A stretch of 64,000 nucleotides of DNA from contig JAFHKR010000037.1 in the NCBI GenBank assembly GCA_017052515.1, positions 1 to 64,000 on the forward strand. Direction: 5' to 3'. This DNA comes from Fictibacillus nanhaiensis (GTDB taxonomy: Bacteria; Bacillota; Bacilli; Bacillales; Fictibacillaceae). The translations under genes were made by a program, and so were the position numbers. The notes under the pieces are model-generated. The model searched no databases, was not told where the DNA came from, and worked only from the letters and a program-made list of their open reading frames with translations. Shown here piece by piece: positions 50,810 to 61,712 of the stretch (position 1 is its first letter; the number at the start of each line of letters is the position of its first letter).

Positions 50810-52360
50810 ATGAGTGAAATTGATGTTTCTAAATTTGAGAAAAAAATAGAACTACGCAACATTGAGTTTGAAGATATTGACGAAATCTTAGAGCTTCAGC
50901 AAATTTGTTTTCCAGGAAACATGGAGCCTTGGGAACGTGAGCAGCTAGAGAGCCACCTTCGTATTTTTCCAGAAGGACAATTTTGTGTAACGTATGAAGG
51001 AAAGATTGTTGGAAGCTGCTCAAGCTTGATGGTTAATTTCGATGAGTATGATGACAAGCATACATGGGATGAGATTACAGATAAAGGCTATATTACGAAT
51101 CATGATCCTGAAGGTTTTAACTTATACGGTATCGAAGTGATGGTTCACCCAGAATACCGCCGAATGAAGATTGGTGCCCGACTATATGAAGCACGTAAAG
51201 AGTTAGCAGAGCAGAAGAACTTAAAAAGTATTATTTTAGGTGGCAGAATCCCAAACTACCATAAACATTCTAAAGAAATGACGCCTCGAGAATATGTGAG
51301 AGAAGTCATTCAGCATAACATTTATGATCCTGTCTTAACCTTTCAATTGATGAACGGCTTTACAGTGATGCGTTTAAATAAGAGCTATCTGCCTGACGAT
51401 AAACAATCAAATGCTTATGCGACACTAATGGAATGGAACAATGTTGACTACATTCCGAATAAAACGAAAAAGTATTTTAAAACGAGTGAACCTGTTCGGA
51501 TCACGACAATTCAGTATATGATGAAGACGATAAATTCTTTTGAAGATTTTGCGACACAGGTCGAATATTATACTGATGTTGCATCTGATCAAGGTTCAGA
51601 TTTCGCTGTGTTCCCAGAGCTACTTACTACACAGCTGTTATCGTTCTGTGAAGAGAAGAGTCCTAGCTTAGCCATTCGTAAGCTAACCGAATTTACAGAG
51701 CAATACATCGAACTCTTTACGAATCTTGCAGTACGTTATAACGTGAACATTATCGGTGGCTCACACTTTGTTGAAGAAGACGGAGATATTTATAACGTTG
51801 CTTATCTATTCCGAAGAGATGGAACGATAGATAAGCAATACAAGATTCATATCACACCGAACGAACGAAAATGGTGGGGAATTACGGCTGGTGATAAAGT
51901 ACAAGTATTTGATACAGATTGCGGTAAAGTAGCGATTTTAATCTGTTATGATATTGAATTCCCAGAACTTTCACGAATCGTAACCGATCAAGGTGCCAAG
52001 ATCATCTTCACACCTTTCTGTACGGAAGATCGTCAAGGCTATCTACGCGTTCGTTATTGTTCGCAAGCACGAGCGATTGAAAATGAGATCTATACTGCAA
52101 TTGCAGGAACAGTTGGGAACTTATCGCAAGTTGAGAACATGGACATTCAGTATGCACAGTCTGGTATCTTTACTCCTTCTGATTTTTCGTTCCCGAGAGA
52201 CGGAATCGTTGGGGAATGTCACCCCAATATTGAGACAGTCGTTGTAGGTGATGTGGATTTAGAGATTTTAAGAAGACAACGTAAAACAGGAAGTGTAACT
52301 CTACTCAGAGATAGAAGGTTAGATCTCTACAGCGTTGTTCAAAAAGATAAAAGCAAATAA
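50810..52360 (+). CDS. yhcX: GNAT acetyltransferase / carbon-nitrogen hydrolase fusion YhcX
   Basis: 516 residues. The N-terminal GNAT domain (about 10-200) has YGIEVMVHPEYRRMKIGARL (acetyl-CoA loop). The C-terminal nitrilase-fold amidohydrolase (about 220-510) has the Glu-Lys-Cys triad in FPELLTTQLL, QYKIHITPNE and ILICYDIEFPE. The substrate is unknown. The fusion and length match B. subtilis YhcX, whose neighbour yhcW is also here. The chosen ATG has AGAGGAG eight nt upstream. Confidence 0.92.
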   Translation: MSEIDVSKFEKKIELRNIEFEDIDEILELQQICFPGNMEPWEREQLESHLRIFPEGQFCVTYEGKIVGSCSSLMVNFDEYDDKHTWDEITDKGYITNHDPEGFNLYGIEVMVHPEYRRMKIGARLYEARKELAEQKNLKSIILGGRIPNYHKHSKEMTPREYVREVIQHNIYDPVLTFQLMNGFTVMRLNKSYLPDDKQSNAYATLMEWNNVDYIPNKTKKYFKTSEPVRITTIQYMMKTINSFEDFATQVEYYTDVASDQGSDFAVFPELLTTQLLSFCEEKSPSLAIRKLTEFTEQYIELFTNLAVRYNVNIIGGSHFVEEDGDIYNVAYLFRRDGTIDKQYKIHITPNERKWWGITAGDKVQVFDTDCGKVAILICYDIEFPELSRIVTDQGAKIIFTPFCTEDRQGYLRVRYCSQARAIENEIYTAIAGTVGNLSQVENMDIQYAQSGIFTPSDFSFPRDGIVGECHPNIETVVVGDVDLEILRRQRKTGSVTLLRDRRLDLYSVVQKDKSK

Positions 52361-52369
52361 GATGACGAG

Positions 52370-52403
52370 AGCGGTAAGCGATAGGTAGCTTGCCGCTTTT
52401 TTT
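52370..52403 (+). terminator. Terminator after yhcX
   Basis: AGCGGTAAGC pairs with GCTTGCCGCT (one inner mismatch region), then T7. Confidence 0.85.
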
Positions 52404-52592
52404 CTATTTCTCGGGAAATATCACGAACCTTGTCATGGGAGAATAGGAATTATGAGCGAGATTTTATTTTTTGTGCTGAAAGCGGTATAATAAGGGCCGT
52501 ATTTAATAGATAGGGCAGGAAAAACTCGATTCATATCGAAACTAACAAAAAACAATTAGCATTCATTTTTTATAACATAAGGAGGCAGTACT

Positions 52593-54341
52593 ATGTCCTG
52601 GGAGACAACATACGAGAAATGGGTAGGGAACGAAGAACTCGAACAACCATTAAAGGCTGCATTAGAGGAAATCAAGGAAAACAGGACAGCGCTTGAAGAC
52701 TGCTTTTATAAGAATTTAGAATTTGGAACAGGTGGTATGCGTGGAGAAATAGGACCTGGTACAAATCGAATGAACACGTACACGGTTCGTAAAGCTTCTT
52801 TAGGGCTGGCTCATTTTATTGAAGAGCAAGGTGAGAAAGCGAAAAAACGCGGTGTTGCGATTGCATACGATTCACGTCATCAATCACCAGAGTTCGCGAT
52901 GGAAGCGGCGAAAACATTAGCATCTCAAGGTATTCAAGCTTATGTGTTCGAAAGCTTGAGACCAACACCAGAGTTATCATTTGCTGTAAGATACTTGAAA
53001 GCTTATTCAGGAATAGTCATTACAGCAAGCCATAACCCACCAGAATATAATGGATACAAAGTATACGGTCCAGATGGCGGACAGTTGCCACCAGCAGAGG
53101 CTGATGAAGTCATCGGAAAAGTAAATGCCGTTGAAGATGAGCTTTCTATTAGTGTGAAATCTGAAGAGGAACTCAAAAGTGAAGGCTTGATCCAAGTTGT
53201 TGGTGAAGAAATCGATAAAGCGTATATGGAGCAACTATTAAAAATCAGTTTGAATCGTGAAGTGATTAAAGAGATGCATGACTTAAGCATCGTTTTCACT
53301 CCTCTTCACGGAACAGCAAACATTCCTGTAAGAGAAGGACTTCAACAGTTAGGTTTTACGAATGTTACAGTCGTAAAAGAACAAGAACAGCCAGATCCTA
53401 ACTTCTCTACGGTGAAATCACCAAATCCAGAAGAGCATGCTGCGTTCGAGTTGGCTATTAAGTACGGACAAGAAGCTGATGCAGATATTTTGATGGCAAC
53501 GGACCCTGATGCAGACCGAGTAGGAATCGCGGCAAAGAACAGTAATGGTGAATACGAAATTCTTACAGGTAATCAGACTGGTGCACTCATGATTGAATAT
53601 ATCCTTTCTCAACGTGAAGAGAAGGGCAGTTTATGCTCAAAAGGAATCATCTTTAAAACAATCGTAACCTCAGAACTTGGACGAGTAATTGCTGAATCAT
53701 ACGGTTTAACGTGTGAAGATACGTTAACAGGCTTTAAGTTTATCGGTGAAAAAATCAAAGAATATGAAAAAAGCGGAAAACATACGTTTATTTTCGGATA
53801 TGAAGAAAGCTACGGTTCTTTGATCGGAGATTTTGTGCGTGACAAAGATGCTGTGCAAGCTTGTTTGATGGGAGCTGAAATGGCGGCTTATTACAAAAAA
53901 CAAGGAAAAACACTTTTTGATGCATTAGATGATGTTTACAAGAAACATGGCTTTTATAAAGAAGGTCTAGAGTCACTAACTTTAAAAGGGAAGTCTGGAG
54001 CAGAACAGATCGAAAACTTACTAGCAAGCTTTAGAGCTGAGATGCCTCTTGAAGTGAACGGTCAAAAGTTAATGGTTTCTGAAGACTATAAAGCGAGCGT
54101 TCAGTACGATGTAGTGAAAGACGAAAAGAGTGATATCCATCTTCCAAAATCAAATGTACTTAAATATCAATTGGCAGATGGTTCTTGGTTCTGCGTAAGA
54201 CCATCAGGAACAGAACCGAAAGTGAAGTTTTATTTTGGTGTTAACGCGGATTCACACAAGAAAGCAGATGAAGCATTAACAGATCTAAAACAATCCGTAA
54301 TGGATTTAGTTCATGAAAGAATGCAAAAAGTGGCACAATAA
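52593..54341 (+). CDS. pgcA: Alpha-phosphoglucomutase
   Basis: 582 residues, the length of B. subtilis PgcA. It interconverts glucose-6-phosphate and glucose-1-phosphate for UDP-glucose, teichoic acid and glycolipid synthesis. The active-site phosphoserine is in [20 protein letters not shown] (about S146). The metal loop is DPDADRVG (about 304-311), the sugar-binding loop [12 protein letters not shown], and the phosphate-binding loop [12 protein letters not shown] near the end. AAGGAGG precedes the ATG. Confidence 0.95.
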   Translation: MSWETTYEKWVGNEELEQPLKAALEEIKENRTALEDCFYKNLEFGTGGMRGEIGPGTNRMNTYTVRKASLGLAHFIEEQGEKAKKRGVAIAYDSRHQSPEFAMEAAKTLASQGIQAYVFESLRPTPELSFAVRYLKAYSGIVITASHNPPEYNGYKVYGPDGGQLPPAEADEVIGKVNAVEDELSISVKSEEELKSEGLIQVVGEEIDKAYMEQLLKISLNREVIKEMHDLSIVFTPLHGTANIPVREGLQQLGFTNVTVVKEQEQPDPNFSTVKSPNPEEHAAFELAIKYGQEADADILMATDPDADRVGIAAKNSNGEYEILTGNQTGALMIEYILSQREEKGSLCSKGIIFKTIVTSELGRVIAESYGLTCEDTLTGFKFIGEKIKEYEKSGKHTFIFGYEESYGSLIGDFVRDKDAVQACLMGAEMAAYYKKQGKTLFDALDDVYKKHGFYKEGLESLTLKGKSGAEQIENLLASFRAEMPLEVNGQKLMVSEDYKASVQYDVVKDEKSDIHLPKSNVLKYQLADGSWFCVRPSGTEPKVKFYFGVNADSHKKADEALTDLKQSVMDLVHERMQKVAQ

Positions 54342-54390
54342 ATAGTATGAGGCTGTGAGGATCTTACCTTGCAGCCTATTTTCCTAAAGG

Positions 54391-54819
54391 ATGTTAATTC
54401 CTAAAAAAGGGATCGATGGCATTCCATTAGGTCTAGTTACGTTTAATAAATGGCTTGCTGCTATTCTCACATTTATTGTAGGTGTGGCAGCGGAAATAGT
54501 AGGGGCTGCAGGTGCATTTATCCTTGTCCCCATCATGTTAGTCGTCCTAAAGATACCGACACGAATGACGATTGCAACATCACTTGCCATTACTTTTATT
54601 TCTTCAATCGGTGCTATTGTAGGTAAGATTACGACTGGGCAAGTGTTATTATGGCCAGCTGTGATTATGGTGGTACCTAGTCTGATCGCGTCTCCACTTG
54701 GGGCACAGTTTGGGAAAAAGATAAATACAAGAATTCTTCAATTTATCTTAGCAGCACTTATTATCGCTACGTCGAATCAAAATTTGGTGGGATATACTTG
54801 GTTGAAGTTAAAGCTTTAA
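54391..54819 (+). pseudogene. TSUP (TauE/SafE) permease, N-terminally truncated
   Basis: 142 residues corresponding to the second half of a sulfite-exporter-type permease (normally about 250). The segment [30 protein letters not shown] is the internal repeat start (quoted in two parts: [14 protein letters not shown] and [16 protein letters not shown]), followed by [20 protein letters not shown]. The first half is missing and pgcA with its terminator-like hairpin lies directly upstream. AAAGG abuts the ATG with no spacing, so translation is doubtful. It is a gene remnant. Confidence 0.7.
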
Positions 54820-54836
54820 GATAGTCGAGAAGAATG

Positions 54837-54878
54837 AAGGGACCTGAAATACTCTAAGAGTACTTCAGGTCCCTTTAT
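54837..54878. terminator. Strong hairpin terminator
   Basis: AAGGGACCTGAAATACTC pairs with GAGTACTTCAGGTCCCTT with minimal loop, then T-rich sequence. Confidence 0.88.
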
Positions 54879-55026
54879 AATTCTTGAACTAGTAGTAGGA
54901 AATAGTGTGATTGACTTACCTAACAAAATTGAAAGCAATATCAAAGACTATATGATATTGAGCATATGCATAGCTTTCGAAGAGCAAATTGAAGAAAGGG
55001 AAATAAATTGTAAGGGGTCAGTCCCC

Positions 55027-55614
55027 CTAGATGCTTCTATAGAAATTGATCGACCGGATCAGTGTCATCGTCATGGTTGCGAAACCGACGGAAAGAATCG
55101 TTACGAGCGAGTAGAAGAGAATACCTTCTCCCATCACGTAAAGACCAGCAATGATGACTGCAGCATCAATCAAGAAGATTACCATCCCAACATTAATGGA
55201 AAACCATCTGGACAGAAAGAGGGCAATCAGGTCCGTTCCACCTGTACTCGTTTCATGACGTAGCATCCAACCAATCCCTGTTCCGATGAACAGTCCTCCG
55301 ATCACAGAACCTTCCATCACAGAAACGGAAAACACACCTCTTAATGGAGATAATAAGTCAATGATCAGAGAAGATACGAGTAAGCCATGAATGCTGTTTA
55401 TGAAATATCGACGTTCTAGTTTCCAAGCTATTAAATAGATAGGAATGCTTAAAATAATGATTGTAAGCCCGACTTTATAACCCCATACATACTTTACGAG
55501 AAGACTAATGCCGATCATGCCTCCATCGAGAAGATGAAAGGGAACAATGAAACCATTGATGCCTATGCCAAGTAACACGCTTCCTAAGAAAATCGCTATC
55601 GTCCGTTCAAACAT
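55027..55614 (-). CDS. YitT-family membrane protein
   Basis: About 195 residues with five to six helices. YitT/YczE start: SVLLGIGINGFIVPFHLLDG then GMIGISLLVKY, with the later GWMLRHETSTGGTDLIAL block typical of the family. Function is unproven (a transporter has been suggested). The full-length family has a C-terminal DUF2179 domain; this is the short, membrane-only form. The ATG lies behind GGGTGA six nt upstream. A GGGGGAC-TGA-CCCC hairpin follows the stop. Confidence 0.82.
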   Translation of the reverse strand: MFERTIAIFLGSVLLGIGINGFIVPFHLLDGGMIGISLLVKYVWGYKVGLTIIILSIPIYLIAWKLERRYFINSIHGLLVSSLIIDLLSPLRGVFSVSVMEGSVIGGLFIGTGIGWMLRHETSTGGTDLIALFLSRWFSINVGMVIFLIDAAVIIAGLYVMGEGILFYSLVTILSVGFATMTMTLIRSINFYRSI

Positions 55615-55770
55615 GGCATTCACCCTGTCTAAGATTATTTCTATATAATATGCTTGGTTGTACAAGAATAGTCATCTGCACAGGGTGTTTGTCCGTGTCT
55701 CTTTTCTCTTTTTTGCATGTAATAGTATAGAAAGCCCCTTGCTTGCAGTGCAAAATAGGGAAGGTGATTG

Positions 55771-55971
55771 GTGTTGAAGAACTTCAGAAGAGAAGCAAAG
55801 TGTCTTTTGGAGAGGCAGGTTGTGGTGGATACAACAAATCATTCTTACGAAGGCAGACTTAGAGCAGTTGAAAGAGATTATATTACGCTATGTGTGATGA
55901 GCGATAGCCATAACTATTGGGATCAGATCATTATTCGTATTGAGGAGATTGTTGCGATATCTACCATTTGA
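55771..55971 (+). CDS. Small LSm-like protein
   Basis: About 66 residues. The pattern VVVDTTNHSYEGRLRAVERD then YITLCVM is that of a small SH3/LSm-like beta barrel, as in DUF2642-type Bacillus proteins, several of which are linked to spores. GGGAAGG lies six nt before the GTG; TTGs on either side are alternative starts. A bidirectional terminator follows. Confidence 0.6.
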   Translation: MLKNFRREAKCLLERQVVVDTTNHSYEGRLRAVERDYITLCVMSDSHNYWDQIIIRIEEIVAISTI

Positions 55972-55976
55972 TCATA

Positions 55977-56018
55977 AAAAAATCCCTCGCACCTTAAATA
56001 GTGCAGAGGGATTTTTTG
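55977..56018. terminator. Bidirectional terminator before ars cluster
   Basis: AAAAAATCCCTC pairs with GAGGGATTTTTT, enclosing GCAC/GTGC. It ends both the LSm-like gene and the arsRBI operon. Confidence 0.88.
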
Positions 56019-56019
56019 T

Positions 56020-56484
56020 TTATTTTTTTGTGAAACCTAGCGTTATGGGCTGAGGTTGTTGAGGGGGTGCACAGCATAAAGATAAATCTCGTGCATCACC
56101 AGCAGATTCAAATTCAGAGTCTTCCTTCGTATAGAAAATCTCCCAAGCGTTGCCGTCAGGATCATATACCCATACTTTATCTTGAACGGCGTAACAGCAA
56201 GTTGTATCCATCTCGTCGATCAACAGCAATCCTGATTCTCTAAGTCTTTCTCCCATAGCTAGAACATCTTCCGTGTTATTAACCTGGAAACCGAGGTGAT
56301 TAAGAACTCCGTCTTTTGAAAAGGGACGCACATTCAATGAAAAGTGAAGAGCGGGTTGATCAAGCTCAAATTTCGCGTAGTTCTCTTTTACCTTTGTGGG
56401 TTCTGTACCGAAAAAACTTTTATAGAATTCTAGGGATTTTTCTAAGTCTGAACAATTTACTGCAACATGCATGCGTTGAATCAT
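56020..56484 (-). CDS. arsI: ArsI organoarsenical C-As lyase
   Basis: 154 residues, VOC fold. ArsI cleaves the C-As bond of methylarsenite and similar trivalent organoarsenicals, releasing arsenite. Metal ligands: His in RMHVAVN (about 5), His in LNHLGFQV (about 62) and Glu in NAWEIFYT (about 115). The substrate-binding vicinal thiols are in DTTCCYAVQDKVW (about 95-96). A further CC lies near the end (SLCCAPP). It lies 20 nt after arsB in the arsR-arsB-arsI operon, so its product arsenite would be exported by ArsB. Confidence 0.92.
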   Translation of the reverse strand: MIQRMHVAVNCSDLEKSLEFYKSFFGTEPTKVKENYAKFELDQPALHFSLNVRPFSKDGVLNHLGFQVNNTEDVLAMGERLRESGLLLIDEMDTTCCYAVQDKVWVYDPDGNAWEIFYTKEDSEFESAGDARDLSLCCAPPQQPQPITLGFTKK

Positions 56485-56503
56485 CGTGATCTCTCCCTCT
56501 GAA

Positions 56504-57805
56504 TTAAGATAGTAACAATAACCATAAGTAAAGGCCGGTAAGCGTAATGAAAAGTGTTGGGACAGTTAAGATGATTCCGACTTTGAAATAGTAGCCCCAA
56601 GTGATTTTCACACCTTTTTTCAATAAGACGTGCAGCCATAAAAGAGTGGCAAGTGAACCGATCGGTGTAATCTTTGGTCCTAGATCAGAACCAATGACAT
56701 TCGCATAGATCAATGCTTCTCGTATAACGCCTGATGTTTCCGTTCCCTGTATAGCTAGTGCATCGATCATAACCGTTGGCATGTTGTTCATAACTGATGA
56801 TAAAACAGCGGCCAAGAATCCCATTCCAATTGTAGCGGAGAACAAACCTTGATCAGCGATCACTTGAATCCAGCTGCCGAGTAAATCTGTAAGTCCTGCA
56901 TTACGAAGACCGTAAACCACTACATACATACCAATTGAAAAGACGACAACAGTCCATGGTGCATCTTTGATTACTTTTTTTGTGTGTATCGCAGGACTTT
57001 TTCGAGCGACGATTATAAAGAATAGCGCCGCAGCTCCTACAACAAACGATACTGGAATACCGATAAATTCACTTGTTAAGTACCCGATCAGTAGAACAGC
57101 TAATATGATCCATGAAAGCTTAAACATCTTCTCATCTCGAATGGCTTCTTTTGGTTGCTTAAGCTGAGAAAGATCATAGTTCTTCGGAATATCTTTTCTG
57201 AAAAAGAGGAACAAAACAAGCATACTAGCGAACAGTGAAAAAAAGTTCGGCACGATCATGCGGCTGGCATATTCAACGAATCCGATGTTAAAGAAATCTG
57301 CAGATACGATATTTACTAAGTTTGAGACAACAAGTGGTAATGAGGTGGTATCTGCAATAAATCCACTTGCCATAATAAAAGGTAATATCATAGCTTCTTT
57401 TAATTTCAGTGCACGAACTTGAGCAAGTACGATAGGAGTCAGAATCAATGCTGCGCCATCATTTGCAAAAAAAGCTGAAACTGCAGCTCCAAGCAGAATC
57501 ACATAAGCAAACATTTTTTTACCGTTTCCACCTGCAAGTCGCGCCATATGTAAGGCTGACCATTCGAAGAAACCAATCTCATCTAGAATAATTGAAATGA
57601 GGATGATCGCTACAAACGCTAATGTAGCATTCCAAACAATCCCGGTAACCGTCCACACATCAGCGAGTGAAACCACGCCAAGAAGAAGCGCGATGATGGC
57701 TCCGACGGTAGCAGACCAACCGATGGAAAGCCCCCGTGGCTGCCAGATTACAAAAATAATCGTAACCAAAAATACAGCGAAGGCCATTAACGCCATGCTG
57801 TCCAT
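56504..57805 (-). CDS. arsB: Arsenite efflux permease ArsB
   Basis: 433 residues, about 11-12 membrane helices, the size of Staphylococcus and Bacillus ArsB. It exports arsenite and antimonite using the proton gradient. Conserved blocks: [39 protein letters not shown] and [13 protein letters not shown]. Start ATG with GGGGGGA six nt upstream, 29 nt after the arsR stop, so same operon. Confidence 0.95.
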   Translation of the reverse strand: MDSMALMAFAVFLVTIIFVIWQPRGLSIGWSATVGAIIALLLGVVSLADVWTVTGIVWNATLAFVAIILISIILDEIGFFEWSALHMARLAGGNGKKMFAYVILLGAAVSAFFANDGAALILTPIVLAQVRALKLKEAMILPFIMASGFIADTTSLPLVVSNLVNIVSADFFNIGFVEYASRMIVPNFFSLFASMLVLFLFFRKDIPKNYDLSQLKQPKEAIRDEKMFKLSWIILAVLLIGYLTSEFIGIPVSFVVGAAALFFIIVARKSPAIHTKKVIKDAPWTVVVFSIGMYVVVYGLRNAGLTDLLGSWIQVIADQGLFSATIGMGFLAAVLSSVMNNMPTVMIDALAIQGTETSGVIREALIYANVIGSDLGPKITPIGSLATLLWLHVLLKKGVKITWGYYFKVGIILTVPTLFITLTGLYLWLLLLS

Positions 57806-57834
57806 AAAAATCCCCCCATATATGTAATTCTAAG

Positions 57835-58155
57835 TTAGCAACAAACTTTTCCACCTGAAGCTTTTAACTCTTCAATCTTAGATGACATATCAGGCAGGGC
57901 ATCTAAATTGGATTTAATGAATGGATAGATCTCTCCATCGATGGAGTAGAAGATCCATTGGCTGTTGCGTCGTTCTTTAACGAGTTTTGCCTGCTTTAAT
58001 TTTCTTAAATGCTGTGAAATACTAGGCTGTGTCATTTTTAAGATATCAACTAACTCACATACACATAGTTCCTCGTGGCGTAGTAAAGCTAATATATTCA
58101 ATCGTGTTTTATCTGCCATTGCTTTATAACAATCCGTTAACTGATCAAGTTCCAT
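57835..58155 (-). CDS. arsR: ArsR-family arsenic-responsive repressor
   Basis: 106 residues from the ATG with AGGTGAAG six nt upstream; the longer open frame is not needed. Winged helix with the As(III) site ELCVCELVDI (about 31-36) in helix 3 and the recognition region MTQPSISQHLRKLK. It represses arsR-arsB-arsI and probably the divergent arsC. A near-perfect dyad at 58176-58197 is the likely operator. A CC at the very C-terminus could add a metal site. Confidence 0.93.
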   Translation of the reverse strand: MELDQLTDCYKAMADKTRLNILALLRHEELCVCELVDILKMTQPSISQHLRKLKQAKLVKERRNSQWIFYSIDGEIYPFIKSNLDALPDMSSKIEELKASGGKVCC

Positions 58156-58175
58156 GATTGACTTCACCTCATTAG

Positions 58176-58197
58176 TATATAACCATATGTTTATATA
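58176..58197. promoter_or_regulatory. Putative ArsR operator in arsR-arsC intergenic region
   Basis: TATATAACCATATGTTTATA plus TA forms a 22-nt dyad centred on CATATG; only one pair of positions is asymmetric. It sits 20 nt upstream of the arsR start in the shared promoter region of arsRBI and arsC. Confidence 0.6.
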
Positions 58198-58293
58198 AAA
58201 TGTCAAAGAATATATAAATAAATATTGATATAAGGATATACTTATATTATGATGATTCCGAAAGAAGTTCTTTACTACAGGAGGTTTTACAAC

Positions 58294-58695
58294 ATGGCTA
58301 AGCCAATCATTTATTTCCTTTGCACAGGTAATTCTTGCCGATCTCAGATGGCAGAAGGATTTGGACACCACTACCTTGGTGATAAATATGACGTATACTC
58401 AGCTGGAATCGAAGCACATGGTGTTAATCCAAACGCGATCAAAGCGATGAAAGAAGTGGATATTGACATCACGAACCAGACATCAGATGTGATCGATAAA
58501 GACATTCTAGAAAAAGCAGACTTAGTCGTAACGCTATGTGGTCATGCGAACGATGTATGTCCAGCAACACCACCTCACAAAAAACGTGAACATTGGGGAT
58601 TCGATGATCCAGCAGGAAAAGAGTGGAGTGAATTCCAACGCGTTCGCGATGAGATCGCAGCACGCATCAAACGCTTTGCTGAAACAGGAGAATAA
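58294..58695 (+). CDS. arsC: Thioredoxin-dependent arsenate reductase
   Basis: 133 residues, low-molecular-weight phosphatase fold. It reduces arsenate to arsenite through three cysteines: C10 in [10 protein letters not shown] (P loop), C82 and C89 in [18 protein letters not shown] precedes the ATG. It is divergent from arsR-arsB-arsI with a shared promoter region. The split arrangement differs from the usual single arsRBC operon. A terminator follows. Confidence 0.94.
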   Translation: MAKPIIYFLCTGNSCRSQMAEGFGHHYLGDKYDVYSAGIEAHGVNPNAIKAMKEVDIDITNQTSDVIDKDILEKADLVVTLCGHANDVCPATPPHKKREHWGFDDPAGKEWSEFQRVRDEIAARIKRFAETGE

Positions 58696-58704
58696 AGGTA
58701 TACA

Positions 58705-58739
58705 AAGCTCAGGAACTTCATAGTTCCTGAGCTTTTTTA
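58705..58739 (+). terminator. Terminator after arsC
   Basis: AAGCTCAGGAACT pairs perfectly with AGTTCCTGAGCTT around TCAT, then T6. Confidence 0.9.
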
Positions 58740-58784
58740 GTATGATTTTCTTCTTTTCGCTCATGTTACTAATGAGGTGATCAG

Positions 58785-60005
58785 GTGAAACGTCTATTTA
58801 TTTGCGGATTGATATTTATAAGTATATTCATTAGCCATACAAACTTTGCGGAAGCTACTGAGAGAAGAGCGGCATTTATAAGAAATGATGGACTTTGGCT
58901 TAAAGAAGGTGACTTAGAAAGAAAACTTGTTGAAGGTTCAGGGCTTACTTATCCAACGTTCTCAAGCAACGGAACATACATCAGTTACATAGCGCATAGA
59001 GGAAAAGAGCTATGGGTCTATAACCGTGTAACCCGTTTAAAAAGAAAAGTATTTGATGGCGATGTGAGTTTGACGAGATGGTCTCCGACACAATCCAAGC
59101 TTGCGTGGAAAAGCGGGGGTGTGCTCAACGTGATCGACCTAACGAGACCTGAAACGTCCTTTCAAAATGTTATCCTAGGCACAGGAAACTACAGTTGGAC
59201 ACCTGAAGGGAGAGGGTTTGTTGTCTCATCTTCTGCGAATTTAGAGCCTGATGGCTGGAGTCCAGTTCGACTTTTCTACGTACCTGTAGATGCAAACGGA
59301 GATTTAAAAAAAGTACAGAACATTACGACGCTGCCTAAGATGAGTGAGACGTTCTTTGCTATAGGTACTACAGAATTCAAGTGGGGGATGGATGATCAGT
59401 GGTTTGCGTTCATCGCATGTCCAACAGCATCCATGTCGGCAGACAGCAACACGTTAATGATTGTTTCTTTAGACGGCTCTAAAACTCGTAGGATTGGAAA
59501 CATGTTGGATCAGCCGAACTGGTTCAACTGGTCGCCGAATACCAAACAGCTCGGCTACATAAAAGGAATCGGAAGGCTGATATCTGAAAATAAAAGATTG
59601 ACTGTATGGCACCCTAAGAGCGGTAAAGAGATAAATCTAAGTTATACCGGTTATGCGGACGGCGATTTTACTTGGTTGAATGATAAGAACATCATAGTAA
59701 GCCGTCAGATTGAATGGGGCTATGGAGTACCTCAGGAAAAAAGGGCAAAGCCTTTCTTAGTCAGTGTAAAAATAGATGACGGAAGTGCGAAGAGATTAAC
59801 GAATCCAGCTCGTGGGGAAGCTGATGTTTATCCAAAAACATTACCAGGTGAACAACTGACATGGATTCGTACAAATACCCAGAGTGCAAAAGTCATGGTA
59901 AAAGAAGGTTCAGATTCACCTGAAACGTTATGGATAAATAATCTGCAAACGCCAAAAGAATGTGCTGGGTGGTCGTGTACGTTAGATATATATGAAGCAA
60001 GATAA
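58785..60005 (+). CDS. Secreted TolB-like beta-propeller protein
   Basis: 406 residues. A Sec signal peptide (about 1-24, ending FAEA) is followed by beta-propeller blades with TolB-like repeats: LTYPTFSSNGTYISYIAHRG, VSLTRWSPTQSKLAWKS and WFNWSPNTKQLGYIKG. There is no catalytic motif. It is likely a cell-surface binding protein. Start GTG with GAGGTGA behind it. Confidence 0.75.
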   Translation: MKRLFICGLIFISIFISHTNFAEATERRAAFIRNDGLWLKEGDLERKLVEGSGLTYPTFSSNGTYISYIAHRGKELWVYNRVTRLKRKVFDGDVSLTRWSPTQSKLAWKSGGVLNVIDLTRPETSFQNVILGTGNYSWTPEGRGFVVSSSANLEPDGWSPVRLFYVPVDANGDLKKVQNITTLPKMSETFFAIGTTEFKWGMDDQWFAFIACPTASMSADSNTLMIVSLDGSKTRRIGNMLDQPNWFNWSPNTKQLGYIKGIGRLISENKRLTVWHPKSGKEINLSYTGYADGDFTWLNDKNIIVSRQIEWGYGVPQEKRAKPFLVSVKIDDGSAKRLTNPARGEADVYPKTLPGEQLTWIRTNTQSAKVMVKEGSDSPETLWINNLQTPKECAGWSCTLDIYEAR

Positions 60006-60159
60006 AAACTAAGGTGAATCCGTGAAAGTGGGTTCGCCTATTTATTTTTAAAATAAGATGAGTTTTTATAAAACCCGTCCAATATTTCACTTGTTTTCTC
60101 ATGAATGCCTGTTTTGTTTCATACAGTTAAAAGTAAGGAAATAGCAGGAGGGGGAAAAT

Positions 60160-61569
60160 ATGAACTGGGACTTGCAAAATAAGGAGCTAGAAAAAGCAAT
60201 AGCTGAAATTACCGAGATTGCTGACCACTTTGGCCTTGATTTTTACCCGATGCGGTATGAGATATGTCCTGCCGATATTATTTATACATTTGGTGCGTAC
60301 GGAATGCCAACCCGTTTCTCTCATTGGAGCTTCGGCAAACAGTTTCATAAAATGAAGCTTCAGTATGACTTAGGATTGAGTAAAATTTATGAGCTCGTTA
60401 TCAACTCAGATCCTTGTTACGCATTCTTACTAGATACGAATTCGCTTATCCAGAATAAATTAATCATTGCCCATGTACTTGCACACTGTGATTTCTTCAA
60501 GAACAACGTTCGCTTTTCCAATACAAGAAGAGACATGGTTGAATGCATGACGGCTACAGCCGAACGAGTAGCTCAATATGAACATCTATACGGCAAGAAA
60601 GAGGTCGAACAGTTCTTAGACGCTGTTCTCGCCATACAAGAACATATCGATCCGTCCCTTGTGCGAAACAAACTAAATTATGTATTTGAAGACGAGGAAG
60701 ACCTTACACCTAAGAAAGAAACACCTTATGATGATCTATGGAAGCTGGACGATAAGAAAGGTCCAAAACCAGCGTTAAAAAAGAAAAAATCATTTCCACC
60801 ACAGCCTGAAAAGGACATTTTATTATTTATTGAGCAATATAGCCGGGAGCTTGAAGAATGGCAGCGCGATATTTTATCCATGATGAGAGAAGAGATGCTT
60901 TACTTCTGGCCACAACTGGAAACAAAAATCATGAACGAAGGCTGGGCTAGCTATTGGCACGCCAAAATTCTACAAGAAATGGACCTGACCTCTCATGAGA
61001 CGATTGAATTCGCTAAACTGAACGCGGGTGTTGTCCAACCTTCGAAGACTTCGATCAACCCGTATTATTTAGGGCTACAAATCTTCAAAGACATTGAAGA
61101 ACGCTACAATAACCCAAATGAAGAGCTGATCAGACAAGGTGTTAAACCAGGGTCAGGACGTGAAAAGATGTTCGAAGTCCGCGAACTGGAATCGGATATG
61201 TCGTTTATCCGAAATTACCTGACCAAAGATCTCGCTCAGCGGGAAGATATGTATCTATTCCAAAAGCAGGGCAAAGAATACAAGGTAGTCGACAAGCAGT
61301 GGGAAGAAGTGCGTGACCAACTTGTGAGTATGAGAGTAAATGGCGGATTTCCTTACATCACAGTGAACGACGCAGATTATATGAAGAACGGAGAGCTTTA
61401 CCTTAATCATAGTTTTGAAGACATGGAGCTGGATGTGAAATATCTTGAAAAAGTGCTTCCGCATCTTCATTATCTCTGGGGGCGACCTGTTCATATGGAA
61501 ACGAGGATTGAGCAGAAGCCTGTATTGTTCACGTATGATGGGAAAACGGTGCATCGTAAGTATCTATAG
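60160..61569 (+). CDS. spoVR: SpoVR family protein
   Basis: 469 residues, the size of B. subtilis SpoVR, a cytosolic protein needed for normal spore cortex formation. Family blocks: [55 protein letters not shown] and [18 protein letters not shown]. In proteobacteria it is linked to the PrkA/YhbH system, and both are encoded here as well, 11 kb away. GGAGG precedes the ATG. A terminator follows at 61599-61628. Confidence 0.95.
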   Translation: MNWDLQNKELEKAIAEITEIADHFGLDFYPMRYEICPADIIYTFGAYGMPTRFSHWSFGKQFHKMKLQYDLGLSKIYELVINSDPCYAFLLDTNSLIQNKLIIAHVLAHCDFFKNNVRFSNTRRDMVECMTATAERVAQYEHLYGKKEVEQFLDAVLAIQEHIDPSLVRNKLNYVFEDEEDLTPKKETPYDDLWKLDDKKGPKPALKKKKSFPPQPEKDILLFIEQYSRELEEWQRDILSMMREEMLYFWPQLETKIMNEGWASYWHAKILQEMDLTSHETIEFAKLNAGVVQPSKTSINPYYLGLQIFKDIEERYNNPNEELIRQGVKPGSGREKMFEVRELESDMSFIRNYLTKDLAQREDMYLFQKQGKEYKVVDKQWEEVRDQLVSMRVNGGFPYITVNDADYMKNGELYLNHSFEDMELDVKYLEKVLPHLHYLWGRPVHMETRIEQKPVLFTYDGKTVHRKYL

Positions 61570-61598
61570 ATTAAACAAGTGTTTAATGTTCACGAGGG

Positions 61599-61628
61599 AA
61601 AGCACGCTTAAAAAAGTGTGCTTTTTTT
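61599..61628 (+). terminator. Terminator after spoVR
   Basis: AAAGCACGCTT pairs with AAGTGTGCTTT around AAAA, then T run. Confidence 0.85.
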
Positions 61629-61712
61629 CTGTACAAGAAAATATAAACTCAGCAAACATGTTTGTATTTTGCTATTTTTAATACAAATAGTTTGAAAGGA
61701 AGTTGGAATAGT

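Noticed and set aside
54907-55263. 118-residue plus-strand frame opposite the YitT gene
   Set aside because: It is antisense to clear membrane-protein coding sequence and its peptide is low in hydrophobic residues without any pattern.
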